Source: Bacteroidales bacterium (GTDB lineage: Bacteria; Bacteroidota; Bacteroidia; Bacteroidales; Muribaculaceae). From it: a stretch of DNA of 64,000 nucleotides. This document shows, piece by piece, positions 8,683 through 17,094 of this stretch (position 1 is its first letter; every line of letters starts with the position of its first letter). The stretch lies in assembly GCA_019416425.1 (NCBI GenBank), contig DXXK01000087.1:13877-77876 (forward strand), in the 5' to 3' direction. The notes below the pieces were generated by a model. It saw only the letters and a list, made by a program, of their open reading frames with translations. It made no database searches and was not told the DNA's origin. The position numbers and the translations under genes are program-made.

Positions 8683-9744
8683 TTAATAGAACTTACGGAT
8701 ACCCATGATGTCGCGGACATCGGCCAGGGTCTTGGCGGCGGCCTCGCGAGCACGTTCGCCACCCTGACGGACAACGCGGCCCAGATACTCCTCGTTGCTG
8801 CGGATGTCCAGGATGCGTTCGCGGATGGGGAGTGTTACCTTGAGGATGTCCTCGGCCAGCTGCTTCTTGAGGTCGCCGTAGCGGATGGAGCAGTCGGCGT
8901 AAGCCTGACGGAAGTGTGCGGCCACATCGGGTTCCGAAACCAGCTCCATCAGGGTGAACAGGTTTGCGATTGGTTCGGATACCGGGCTGTTCGGTACCTT
9001 GGGACCCTCGTCGGTGACTGCGCGCATCACCTTCTTGCGCAATGTCTTCTCGTCATCCACCAGGTATATGCAGTTGCCCTCGCTCTTGCCCATCTTGCCG
9101 GAGCCGTCCAGTCCGGGGACCTTGACCGCGGCGGCACCGAAGTTGAAGTTGACCGGTTCGCCGAAGTAGTCCACCTTGTAGAACGAGTTGAATCGGCGTG
9201 CGAATCGGCGTGTCAGCTCCAGGTGCTGCTCCTGGTCCTTGCCCACGGGAACGAGGTCGGCGTGGTGGATCAGGATGTCCACGGCCATCAGCGTGGGATA
9301 GGTGAGCAGACCGGCGTTGACGCGCTGGTTTGTCTGGTTGCCGATAATCTCCTTCTCGATCTCGTCACCGTCGCTTGAGATGCCCAGTGCCTTGCGGGCC
9401 TTGTCCTTGAAGGACGCGGTGCGCATCAGCTCGCCGATGCCGACGTGCATGTTCATCAGCAGGTACATCTCGGATATTTCTGGGACGTCGCTCTGGACGT
9501 AGATTGTGTTCTTGTCAGGATCCAGGCCTGCGGCGAGGTACTCGGCCAGGATGTCCTTGACGTTCTCATGGAGCATCTTGGGGTCCGGATGTGTGGTGAG
9601 GGCGTGTAGGTCGGCCACGAAGTAACGGCAGTCGTAGTCGTTCTGCATGCGCACGAAGTTGCGCAGGGCACCGTAGTAGTTGCCTAAGTGCAGGTTGCCG
9701 GTGGCGCGGATGCCGCTCAGCACTATCTTCTTCTTATCTTCCAT
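8683..9744 (-). CDS. trpS: Tryptophanyl-tRNA synthetase
   Basis: Class I aminoacyl-tRNA synthetase that charges tRNA-Trp. The 353-residue protein has the HIGH-type signature GNLHLGNYYGAL (about residues 16-27), the KMSKS-type signature GSGKMGKS (about residues 210-217), and the family motif YPTLMAVDILIHHADLVPVG. Length is normal for the bacterial enzyme. It is the first gene of a minus-strand string with the SpmAB-like and YitT-like genes. Confidence 0.96.
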   Translation of the reverse strand: MEDKKKIVLSGIRATGNLHLGNYYGALRNFVRMQNDYDCRYFVADLHALTTHPDPKMLHENVKDILAEYLAAGLDPDKNTIYVQSDVPEISEMYLLMNMHVGIGELMRTASFKDKARKALGISSDGDEIEKEIIGNQTNQRVNAGLLTYPTLMAVDILIHHADLVPVGKDQEQHLELTRRFARRFNSFYKVDYFGEPVNFNFGAAAVKVPGLDGSGKMGKSEGNCIYLVDDEKTLRKKVMRAVTDEGPKVPNSPVSEPIANLFTLMELVSEPDVAAHFRQAYADCSIRYGDLKKQLAEDILKVTLPIRERILDIRSNEEYLGRVVRQGGERAREAAAKTLADVRDIMGIRKFY

Positions 9745-9769
9745 TTTGTGTTTCGTCGTTTTAAGGATG

Positions 9770-9801
9770 CAAAGATAACTTTTTTTCCGATGATAGGCAA
9801 C
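9770..9801 (-). promoter_or_regulatory. Promoter of trpS
   Basis: On the minus strand GTTG (9798-9801), 20 bases, then TATCTTTG (9770-9777). Matches the Bacteroidetes consensus and sits about 25 bases before the trpS start. Confidence 0.7.
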
Positions 9802-9829
9802 ATTTTTGGCGCTGATGGATAAAAATAAG

Positions 9830-9859
9830 GGGACGCCTCCCCGGATAGGGATTCGTCCC
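9830..9859 (-). terminator. Intrinsic terminator of ald
   Basis: GGGACG (9830-9835) pairs with CGTCCC (9854-9859), with a second inner pairing of TCCC and GGGA. A T-rich stretch follows on the minus strand (9821-9827). It lies just after the alanine dehydrogenase gene. Confidence 0.75.
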
Positions 9860-9888
9860 GCTGGATATCATGAGTGTTATGTGCTCGG

Positions 9889-11004
9889 TTATTTAAGGTC
9901 GAGAGGGGTGTAATCGAGACCGAACGCCTGGGCCACGGCCTTGAACGTGATCTTGCCGTCGACAACGTTTACGCCCTCTGCCAGACCGGGGTTACGTTTG
10001 CAGGCCTCGACCCATCCCAGGTCGGCGAGCTTGACGGCGTAGGGAGTGGTGGCGTTGGTCAGCGCCAGTGTGGAGGTGTAAGGCACAGCACCGGGGATGT
10101 TGGCTACTGCATACTGTACGACACCGTCGACAACGTAGGTAGGCTCGCTGTGTGTCGTGGGGTGGGATGTCTCGAAGCAACCGCCTTGGTCGATGGCTAC
10201 GTCCACCATGACAGAACCGGGACGCATCAGCTTGACCATGTCCTTGGTGATGAGGTGCGGGGCCTTTGCACCGGGCACCAGAACGGAACCGATGACGAGG
10301 TCGGTGTCAGGGAGCTGCTCCTCGATGTTGTGTCGCGAGGAGTAGAGCGTCTTGACGTTCTTGGGCATCGTTTCGGCGCAGTGGCGGAGTATGTCGAGAT
10401 TGATGTCGGTGATGGTTACGTCGGCACCGAGACCGGCTGCCATGAGTGCGGCGTTACGGCCGACGACGCCGGCGCCGAGGACGAGGACCTTGGCGGGTTT
10501 AACGCCGGGGACACCACCCATCAGCACTCCGCGTCCGCCCTGTGGCTTCTCCAGGAAACGAGCGCCTTCCTGAATCGACATGCGGCCTGCGACCTCGCTC
10601 ATGGGGATGAGTAGGGGTAGACGGCGATCGGTAGCGGAATATGTCACGGTCTCATAGGCGATGCAGGTCGACCCGCTGGCCAGCATGGCGTCGAGCAGCG
10701 GACGGTCGGAGGCGAAGTGGAAGTATGTGAAGATGACTTGGCCGCGGCGGCACAGCTTGTATTCGGGCTCGATGGGTTCCTTGACCTTGATGATCATATC
10801 GGCGATGGCGTAGACGTCCTCGATGGTGGGGAGAATCTTGGCGCCGGCCTTGATGTATTCGTCGTTGCTGAAACCACTGCCTTCGCCCGCATGGTCCTGT
10901 ACATAGAGTTCATGGCCGTGTGCCACGAGTTCCTTAACTCCGGAGGGTGTAGCGCCCACGCGGTTCTCGTTGTTCTTAATCTCTTTCGGAATACCGATTT
11001 TCAT
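9889..11004 (-). CDS. ald: Alanine dehydrogenase
   Basis: NAD-dependent enzyme that interconverts L-alanine and pyruvate plus ammonia in the cytoplasm. The 371-residue length is normal. Visible features: the N-terminal MKIGIPKEIKNNENRVG, the substrate-binding region with K at VKVKEP, the GKGVLMGGVPGV-like segment (RGVLMGGVPGV) and the Rossmann motif VLGAGVVGRNAA (about residues 172-183), followed by ITDINLDILR for NAD binding, and H96-type catalytic context in TYFHFASD. Single-gene transcript, ending at a clear terminator. Confidence 0.95.
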   Translation of the reverse strand: MKIGIPKEIKNNENRVGATPSGVKELVAHGHELYVQDHAGEGSGFSNDEYIKAGAKILPTIEDVYAIADMIIKVKEPIEPEYKLCRRGQVIFTYFHFASDRPLLDAMLASGSTCIAYETVTYSATDRRLPLLIPMSEVAGRMSIQEGARFLEKPQGGRGVLMGGVPGVKPAKVLVLGAGVVGRNAALMAAGLGADVTITDINLDILRHCAETMPKNVKTLYSSRHNIEEQLPDTDLVIGSVLVPGAKAPHLITKDMVKLMRPGSVMVDVAIDQGGCFETSHPTTHSEPTYVVDGVVQYAVANIPGAVPYTSTLALTNATTPYAVKLADLGWVEACKRNPGLAEGVNVVDGKITFKAVAQAFGLDYTPLDLK

Positions 11005-11166
11005 GGTCAGAATATGATTAAAGGTTGGTATTTTCTGGTTGGCGGCATCGTGATGCCGCAGGTATGTTTTCCGCGTGTAAAATTACAAAAAGTCTCAAAA
11101 AAATCATACTGTAAAAAATATGTTTGACAACATGTTTTTTCAAATAAATATGTCATAAAGACATAA

Positions 11167-11193
11167 AAAGGACGCACGAACCGTACGTCCTTT
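11167..11193 (-). terminator. Intrinsic terminator of the HAD phosphatase gene
   Basis: AAAGGACGCACG (11167-11178) and CGTACGTCCTTT (11182-11193) form a 12-position stem with one mismatch and a 3-base loop. The stem runs into T residues on the minus strand. Confidence 0.85.
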
Positions 11194-11225
11194 AAATACT
11201 GTGTATTATAAGCGGAGTTGAATGG

Positions 11226-12173
11226 TCAGTAGTTGATCACGACTTCGGAAGGTTTGGCGTTGGTCGCGTTGTTCTTAACGCCCCATTCCTTGGTGACGTA
11301 TTCATAGTCACCTGTCGGCACGTCGTTGCAGTACTCGATGATACAGTTCGGGTCGGCCTCCCAGTATTGCTTGATGGTCTTTCCTCCGGCCACTTTCTCG
11401 GGTTTCTTGTTGTCGGGATTGATCATGAGCTTCAATCCTACGGAAGTCTCCATCATCTCCAGGTCGCCGCGGGAGTTGCCGCCGACAAACAGCGGGTCGG
11501 CCTTGATGAATGTGCGCACCACATCGGCCTTGCCCTCGTCCTGCGAGACGGGATATACCAGCTCGTCGGTCACCACTCCACCTTCGCCTACCCGGGACTT
11601 AACGCCCAGGATACGGTCCTCGGGAAGACCGAGCTGCTCGGCGCAGAAGCGCTGGTACAGAAGCTCGGGCGACGCCGAAAGGATCCATACCTCGAAACCA
11701 TAGTTCTCAAGGTTGGCGATGAGCTGCTTCATCTCGGGATACATCTTGTTCTGATACTTCTGATGGAACATATTGTTGCCGAGTGCCTGGATCTGGTCGG
11801 CGGTCATGCCTGACAGGAAACGCACACGGTTCTGCACGAATTCCACTCCGACGTTATCGCCGTGTAGCAGTGAGTCGACAATCTGCATCTTCTCCTTGGA
11901 CTTGGCGTCGGTCTTGCCGGCGTATGTACGCTTGGCGTAGTCATAGAGAGCCTCGTCGGCCAGATAGTATGGCGCCTGTCCGAAGAGTGTGCCGTCGCAG
12001 TCGAACACTGCGACCTTACGGGTCTTCATCGGGACGGTGGATTCGAGGAACGCCTCGATCTTGGCGTTGGAAGAGTCCTGGAATCCCTTGATGGGTTTGT
12101 ACTCATAGGTCTGGGCATCGGCCGCGATGGCGAATGCACAGGCCAATGCAAGAATCAGGAACGGTCTTTTCAT
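11226..12173 (-). CDS. Exported HAD-superfamily phosphatase
   Basis: A 315-residue hydrolase with a cleavable signal peptide (residues 1-20, ending AADA). HAD motif I is DCDGTLFG (residues 58-65), motif II is LSASPE, and motif IV is VGGNSRGDLEMM. The layout and large alpha-helical cap resemble the phosphoserine phosphatase-like subfamily that includes secreted acid phosphatases. Export would place it in the periplasm, where it may release phosphate from small molecules; substrate unknown. It stands alone between two terminators, and its upstream region carries a striking inverted repeat. Confidence 0.8.
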   Translation of the reverse strand: MKRPFLILALACAFAIAADAQTYEYKPIKGFQDSSNAKIEAFLESTVPMKTRKVAVFDCDGTLFGQAPYYLADEALYDYAKRTYAGKTDAKSKEKMQIVDSLLHGDNVGVEFVQNRVRFLSGMTADQIQALGNNMFHQKYQNKMYPEMKQLIANLENYGFEVWILSASPELLYQRFCAEQLGLPEDRILGVKSRVGEGGVVTDELVYPVSQDEGKADVVRTFIKADPLFVGGNSRGDLEMMETSVGLKLMINPDNKKPEKVAGGKTIKQYWEADPNCIIEYCNDVPTGDYEYVTKEWGVKNNATNAKPSEVVINY

Positions 12174-12225
12174 AGTAAGTCACTTTTAAAGGTCTATATC
12201 CTAATAACATGCATGTAACGTTAAA

Positions 12226-12256
12226 GTTTGCTAAGCGACCAGTCATATTAGCAAAC
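12226..12256. promoter_or_regulatory. Inverted repeat upstream of the HAD gene
   Basis: GTTTGCTAA (12226-12234) and TTAGCAAAC (12248-12256) are perfect 9-base arms with 13 bases between. No T-run follows on either strand, so it looks more like an operator or an mRNA hairpin than a terminator. A 10-base palindrome ACATGCATGT lies next to it at 12208-12217. Confidence 0.45.
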
Positions 12257-12326
12257 TGTTGATAACAAAGTAAAGAACAATACAGCATGCAGTTGCCAGA
12301 GATGTTATTTGACATTATGGAAAAAA

Positions 12327-12344
12327 TCAAGTCGCCGGCCTTGA
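12327..12344 (-). terminator. Intrinsic terminator of the MFS gene
   Basis: TCAAG (12327-12331) pairs with CTTGA (12340-12344) around a GC-rich loop; six T residues follow directly on the minus strand. Confidence 0.7.
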
Positions 12345-12365
12345 CATCTCCAGGCGAGGAGGGGC

Positions 12366-13580
12366 TTATAGGTCAGGAAGCGCGCGTCGCTCGTAGAAGT
12401 ATCGGGTGAACAGGATGAACATCAGCGCGCCGGCTGCCTGCGTGGCAGCCACGGCCCAGAAAGCAGCGCTGAAGCTGACGTATTCCGCAACGATGCCGCC
12501 CAACAGGATGCCGAGACCCATGCCGAAGTCCCATGAGATCAGGATTGAGGAATTGGCCGTTCCACGCTGGTCATGCCGCGCAACCCTGACGAACATGTTG
12601 AGGAACGCCGGATACATGCGGCCGTTGCCGAGACCGATCAGCAACGCCGAGGCATAATATGTGTATTCGTTGAGTGTCAAGGCAAACAGGACGTATCCGG
12701 CCAGCGACAGCATGACACCCTGCGTGCAGTTGGACGTCATCCTGCCCTGCCGTAGCGCCTTGTGTCCCGTAAGGCGCGACAGCACCAGTCCGACGGAGAG
12801 AATGGCGAAGAAGATGCCGGTACCGTCGGTGATTCCGAGTTCCTGCTGACCGAACAGCGCGACATAGTTTGACATCACGCCCCAACAGAGTCCGAACAGA
12901 CAGATGTTTATGGCCATGAGCCATGCGCGCGTCAGGAAGAAGTGGTCCAGGTCCATGTGAGGCCTGGACTTCCTCAGTATTTTCCGGGGAATCTTGACGG
13001 TGGAAGAGCAGAGGAAACCTATGAATGCGATGATAAGCGAGATCCAGAACAGAATCTCGAAGCTGCCGGTGTATTTGTACAGGTAGATACCGGCGGAAGG
13101 AGCGATTGCCATGGCGAGGTTGTTGCTGAGACCGTAATAGCCGATACCCTCGGCCCTGCGCGAGGAAGGCAGCACATCGATGGCCACTGTGGAATTGGCT
13201 ACGGTGGCCGCGCCGAAGGGAATGCCGTGCATGGTGCGCACTATGGCGAACATCAGCAGCGTGGAGGCTCCCAGGTAGCCGGCAAAGCAGAGGAAGAACG
13301 TGAAGAAGCACACCATCAGCACGGTCTTGCGGTTGAAGCTGTCGACCATGAATCCGCTGAACGGCCTGATCAGGAAAGTCGCGACCACATATCCGGACAG
13401 CACGATACCGATGGTGTCCTTGTCGGCGGCAAACTCGCTGTCGAGATACAGAGGCAGCAACGGGGTGAGCAGATAGAAGGCGAAGAAGAGCATGAAATTG
13501 CTGACCATCACCTTCCAGTACTGACTGTTCCACAACAGTTCCTCATTGCCCCGTTCGCTTTGATTCTCGTTCTGATTCAT
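12366..13580 (-). CDS. MFS transporter
   Basis: A 404-residue inner-membrane protein with about 12 hydrophobic helices, two six-helix halves, and a loop 2-3 motif of the major facilitator superfamily (GFMVDSFNRKTVLMV, a form of GxxxDRxGRR). A polar N-terminus of about 20 residues precedes the first helix. The arrangement fits drug or metabolite exporters (DHA-like), but the substrate cannot be read from sequence. It is a single-gene unit with a near-perfect promoter and a terminator. Confidence 0.85.
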   Translation of the reverse strand: MNQNENQSERGNEELLWNSQYWKVMVSNFMLFFAFYLLTPLLPLYLDSEFAADKDTIGIVLSGYVVATFLIRPFSGFMVDSFNRKTVLMVCFFTFFLCFAGYLGASTLLMFAIVRTMHGIPFGAATVANSTVAIDVLPSSRRAEGIGYYGLSNNLAMAIAPSAGIYLYKYTGSFEILFWISLIIAFIGFLCSSTVKIPRKILRKSRPHMDLDHFFLTRAWLMAINICLFGLCWGVMSNYVALFGQQELGITDGTGIFFAILSVGLVLSRLTGHKALRQGRMTSNCTQGVMLSLAGYVLFALTLNEYTYYASALLIGLGNGRMYPAFLNMFVRVARHDQRGTANSSILISWDFGMGLGILLGGIVAEYVSFSAAFWAVAATQAAGALMFILFTRYFYERRALPDL

Positions 13581-13604
13581 CCTGATTCCAGTTAAAAATC
13601 ACTG

Positions 13605-13635
13605 CAAATTTACAAATAAGTACTGACACGGCAAA
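13605..13635 (-). promoter_or_regulatory. Promoter of the MFS gene
   Basis: On the minus strand TTTG (13632-13635), 19 bases, TAAATTTG (13605-13612): exact consensus. The -33 element overlaps the T-run of the neighbouring terminator. Confidence 0.8.
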
Positions 13636-13641
13636 AATAAA

Positions 13642-13669
13642 GACGTCCGGGCCGAGGGGTCCGGACGTC
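13642..13669 (-). terminator. Intrinsic terminator of the HExxH protein gene
   Basis: GACGTCCGG (13642-13650) and CCGGACGTC (13661-13669) form a perfect 9-bp stem followed by a T-rich run on the minus strand. Confidence 0.88.
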
Positions 13670-13693
13670 CAGTCTATTCTATATGGACAGGTA

Positions 13694-16138
13694 TTATTTC
13701 ACCAGGAACTTGTGTCCTGCGACGATGTAGATGCCGGGCGTCAGGCCGTCCAGGTCCTCGGCGTTACGCTTGACGATGCGGCCGCAGATGTCGTAGACAT
13801 CGTTGGGGAAGATGGATGGTTCCTCGATCTCGACGGGAGCGATACCGGAGCCTGCTGCGTCGAACTGGGGCAGATCGGCCTCGGTGGCGATGTGCCAGCG
13901 CTGACGGGCCACGCCGCGCGAGTTCATGCTGTAGGCGGTCAGTGTGGGCACGTTGTCGGTGTTGTTGATGGCCAGTGCGCGGGGAGTGTCGACTGCCTCG
14001 GCGACAGTGATCCAGTAGGTCAGCTCATTGAGGTCGCCTACTGCCACCTTCTTGATTGACGGGGTGAGCTGGAACTGCGTGATGTGCGTCTCGGAGCCTT
14101 CGGGAGCCGTCACGGCCGTACGACGCGAGCTCTTGACCATGGCCAGGCAGTTGCCGGTGGCGGCATTGCGCAGGGTGTAGTAGCAGCTGACGGGATCGAA
14201 TTCCAGATGCCAGGCAGCATTATCATTCAGGGAGGCCTTGTCGGCGGTCATGGACTCCCAGCCGATGGTGTTGCCTTCCTTCTCGACGATATAGTTGGTG
14301 TATGCTCCGACCTCGGGATCCTCGACCTTCAGGTAGTACTTGGCGTTCTCCTGGATTGGGAATGTGTAGACCGGAGTGTGGAAATGGCCAGCCACAGGGG
14401 GCAGGGCGTCCTCGCCCAGAGCCTGGGTTACCAGACCATTGGCCAGATAGAGGATCTCGGTGTGGTCGTCCTCGTGTGCGCCGTTGATGCCGTAGGGCCA
14501 CATGTGCGTCTTGTCGCCGTGTAGATACGCGGAGGGATCGTTCTGTAGGAAACGGATCAGTTCGGTGGCACGAACGCCGTACCACAGACCGGTCTCGCCG
14601 GTCTCGCGGTATGGACTGTCGGGACCGTACCATACCTTGTGCTGGCCTACTCCGACACCATGGTTCATCTCGTGCATAACGGTGCCGATGGCCTGGTAGC
14701 TTGGATTGGCTCCCATGCGGATCCATCCGCCGTACGAGCAGTCGGCCGTGGGAGTGCCGGCACTGTAGTTGACGGTGATGTGGTAGCCGGAGATGCTGGT
14801 GCAGTCGTTCCAATAGTTGACGGCGCCCTCGGTGGCCGCAAGGATACGTTCGGTGGCGTCCGCAGGAGCGTCGTTGGGATTATATGTCCAGGTGATGGTG
14901 CCTTTGGGGATTGTGATGACCTCTACGGGCTCGCCGTAACCGACGGCATAGTCGGTGGTGATGGAGTAGGCGCGGACGTAGTAGACGGTGGATGGTTCCA
15001 TACCCTTCATGTGGTAGATGCGTCCGTTATGGTTGAACACCTTGGTGGAACGGGAGTCGGCGACGGTAGGCTCGGGATCGGTACTCCAGCAGAAACCGGC
15101 CTCAAGCTGACTGGCGCCTTCGGGGAGCTCGATGGTGCTTCGTCCCAGCGCGAAAGTGGCGCCACGTGCCACATAGGGATTTGTGGTGACTTTAGGAGCC
15201 TCGGCGGTCGACTGCGAGATGCGGTACAGCAGTATGGCGTTTTTTAGCTGGCGGACAAGCTCGTCGACCTGGGCGGGAGTGGCTGTAGCAGCCTCGTAGG
15301 TCTGTCGGGCCTGCTCCAGCAGGGTTCCGATCTCATCGGCACCGGGCTGCCCCTTGATCTGGTCGTAGGCCTGGGCTGTTTCCTGGATAGCGGCGGCGAG
15401 GGCGGCATAGGATGCGACTGAAAGCTGTGCGTCGGCCATGGCGGTTCGCATGGTCTTGAGCGCGGCGGCGATTGCTGCCACGTCACCCTGTCTGGCGGCG
15501 TTCCTGACAGCGGCGACGGCATCGGTCAGCGCCTGGGCGCTGACCTGGTCCATCTTGGAGGTAAGGAGGGCTTCGGCCTCGGTGCATGCATTCTGTACGA
15601 AAGTGTTGACGTCGGCTGCGTTGTACTTGGTGTAGGTCAGACGGAAGTTGTCGGTGGCCAGATAGTTGCCCGATGCATCCGTAGCCTTGTAGCCGATCTC
15701 GGCCTTGCCGTCCACGCCGACCGTGAAGCTGACGGTGTATTCGGCCACAACGGTAACGTCGGTGGTCTTGTCGCCGGCGAAAACCACTACGCCGGTCTGT
15801 GGCTCGTCCTTGCCCTGGCGGATGTTCTGAGCCGCGGCTGTGAGGGTGTAGTCACCCGGCAGAAGTCCGGTGACTATCTGTGTGACGGAGCAGTTTCCTG
15901 CGCCTTTGTCGGACGATACCCATTTTTCAACGTAGGTGTTGCCTTCCTTCAGGGGGAATGTGGAGTTGTTCTGGGTCTGCATGCCGGACTGTGTCCAGCC
16001 CGAGAACCCGGATTCAAAACTGGGATTGACGATACAGTCGGTGAAGTCGATGTTCTCGGCGTGTGCGGACATGGCCGCGAGGGCTACGAGGGCAACCGCC
16101 GAACCTGCACGTCTCAGCGTGTCCTGGAGTTTTGTCAT
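13694..16138 (-). CDS. Secreted multidomain protein with HExxH metallopeptidase-like motif
   Basis: An 814-residue exported protein. A signal peptide (AGSAVALVALAAMSAHA) is followed by a carbohydrate-binding-like beta-sandwich (to about residue 170), an alanine-rich helical segment (about 180-300), a fibronectin-III-like region (about 310-410), and a region with HEMNHGVGVGQH at residues 489-500. This matches HExxH of zinc peptidases, with a third histidine seven residues after the second. C-terminal to it is a ricin-like beta-trefoil-like stretch (WHLEFDPVSCYYTLRNAATGN is one strand pair) and a short tail (YDICGRIVKRN, GIYIVAGHKFLVK) of type IX sorting character. Probably a surface or secreted zinc protease acting on glycoprotein or polysaccharide-bound substrates; catalysis is inferred from the motif only. 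Confidence 0.65.
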   Translation of the reverse strand: MTKLQDTLRRAGSAVALVALAAMSAHAENIDFTDCIVNPSFESGFSGWTQSGMQTQNNSTFPLKEGNTYVEKWVSSDKGAGNCSVTQIVTGLLPGDYTLTAAAQNIRQGKDEPQTGVVVFAGDKTTDVTVVAEYTVSFTVGVDGKAEIGYKATDASGNYLATDNFRLTYTKYNAADVNTFVQNACTEAEALLTSKMDQVSAQALTDAVAAVRNAARQGDVAAIAAALKTMRTAMADAQLSVASYAALAAAIQETAQAYDQIKGQPGADEIGTLLEQARQTYEAATATPAQVDELVRQLKNAILLYRISQSTAEAPKVTTNPYVARGATFALGRSTIELPEGASQLEAGFCWSTDPEPTVADSRSTKVFNHNGRIYHMKGMEPSTVYYVRAYSITTDYAVGYGEPVEVITIPKGTITWTYNPNDAPADATERILAATEGAVNYWNDCTSISGYHITVNYSAGTPTADCSYGGWIRMGANPSYQAIGTVMHEMNHGVGVGQHKVWYGPDSPYRETGETGLWYGVRATELIRFLQNDPSAYLHGDKTHMWPYGINGAHEDDHTEILYLANGLVTQALGEDALPPVAGHFHTPVYTFPIQENAKYYLKVEDPEVGAYTNYIVEKEGNTIGWESMTADKASLNDNAAWHLEFDPVSCYYTLRNAATGNCLAMVKSSRRTAVTAPEGSETHITQFQLTPSIKKVAVGDLNELTYWITVAEAVDTPRALAINNTDNVPTLTAYSMNSRGVARQRWHIATEADLPQFDAAGSGIAPVEIEEPSIFPNDVYDICGRIVKRNAEDLDGLTPGIYIVAGHKFLVK

Positions 16139-16186
16139 AAGATTGTCAGGTTAGTATATTGTTAGGTTTTAGGTTAGTTTCGACTG

Positions 16187-16217
16187 CAAAATTAATACTT
16201 GAGGAGAATAGTACAAA
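16187..16217 (-). promoter_or_regulatory. Promoter of the HExxH protein gene
   Basis: On the minus strand TTTG (16214-16217), 19 bases, TAATTTTG (16187-16194), about 50 bases before the start codon. Confidence 0.8.
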
Positions 16218-16234
16218 ATAAATTCAATAAAAAA

Positions 16235-16256
16235 CGCGCCTTGCAGAGAAGGCGCG
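16235..16256 (-). terminator. Intrinsic terminator
   Basis: CGCGCCTT (16235-16242) and AAGGCGCG (16249-16256) form a perfect 8-bp stem; seven T residues follow on the minus strand. It ends the 116-residue protein gene. Confidence 0.88.
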
Positions 16257-16278
16257 GCGATACGGGGGGCTGTAATGA

Positions 16279-16629
16279 CTAATCTATGTTGTCGAATGGA
16301 GCATTGCTGTCCATCTGTTTCTGGTCCTGATAGTTGTGAGCCTCGGTCAGAACGAGTTCCTTCAGATGCTCGATTGACTCGGCGTTCAATTCAAGGTAGT
16401 CGTTGTACTTGTCGGCATCTTCGGGTTCCACCTCGTGGACGGCCGGGGTGATGAGGCGCTTTATATGCTTGCATACAGGCAACTTGTCCTTGATGTATTC
16501 CACAAGGGTATCCTCAACATTCTTCAATTCGGAGGAGTTCTCTAGATCCTCCTTGGTTCCGGAGTATTCCACGCGGTATTTGGCCGAATCCCCGAAACTG
16601 ACAATGTACAGTCTTTTTGCGATTTCCAT
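16279..16629 (-). CDS. Unrecognised 116-residue acidic protein
   Basis: I do not recognise the family. The protein is soluble and acidic, with no signal peptide or membrane segment. It starts IAKRLYIVSFGDSAKYRVEY, suggesting two beta strands, then a helical middle (NVEDTLVEYIKDKL), one cysteine, and a helical C-terminus (LNAESIEHLKELVLTEAHN). The gene is real by its codon use and by the strong terminator that follows it. It lies downstream of the 465-base structured non-coding gap and might be co-regulated with the 300-residue protein on the other side. Confidence 0.6.
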   Translation of the reverse strand: MEIAKRLYIVSFGDSAKYRVEYSGTKEDLENSSELKNVEDTLVEYIKDKLPVCKHIKRLITPAVHEVEPEDADKYNDYLELNAESIEHLKELVLTEAHNYQDQKQMDSNAPFDNID

Positions 16630-16715
16630 AATAATCCGTTTTTATATCTATAGTAAAAACAGCTTAGAAACATTAAGGTTTGATGAGTGAAATAAACGAT
16701 TTGACGTCAGGGATG

Positions 16716-17066
16716 AAAAAAAGACGGCCCTGGGGTTGTCCTTGATGATGCAGTCGTGGGGGATAGCGGGCAATGAGGCAATTGAGGCTCGGACTCTGGC
16801 GCAGACTATCCGGCTCGTCACAGACACAGTCAGTTGTGGCAATTCCGGGGCTTCAGACGCCCCGGCTCCGGAGAGTGAGCCGGATAACGATTCATTAACA
16901 TGCGGTTCGAGCGCATTACTACATGATCATCCCGAGGGATAACAGTAGTTCAAATGTCAAATGTTAGAGGTCCCGCTTAGGCCCCGCGCAGAGGTCCGGC
17001 ACATCCGCGCACTGTCGGAGTGCGCCGTACCACCTGCATCCGCAAGTACAGCCCGACAGGGCCGTC
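16716..17066 (-). ncRNA. Candidate structured RNA or palindromic element
   Basis: The ends of 16723-17066 are complementary: GACGGCCCTG (16723-16732) is the exact reverse complement of CAGGGCCGTC (17057-17066), and pairing continues inward with 10 of 12 positions to 16744 and 17043 around a 2-base bulge. The helix resumes with GATGCAG (16747-16753) and CTGCATC (17034-17040), then GTGG and CCAC. Inside are a 10-bp stem (16807-16816 with 16877-16886) enclosing a 7-bp hairpin (16845-16865), and a 7-bp hairpin at 17007-17025. A run of seven T follows the closing helix on the minus strand, which favours a minus-strand RNA ending as an intrinsic terminator. One G-U pair fits the plus strand better, so the strand is not settled. 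No known RNA family signature was recognised; a miniature mobile element remains possible, but no target-site duplication is visible. Confidence 0.5.
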
Positions 17067-17094
17067 GTGATGCGTCATACCGTCCGACGAGGAA

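Noticed and set aside
16900..16916. T-arm-like hairpin ATGCG-GTTCGAG-CGCAT suggesting a tRNA
   Set aside because: No matching acceptor stem, D arm or anticodon arm can be placed around it; the loop is seven bases but the flanks do not pair.
16723..17066. Reading the palindromic unit as an insertion sequence
   Set aside because: There is no transposase frame, and no target-site duplication at the edges (A-run on one side, GTGATG on the other).
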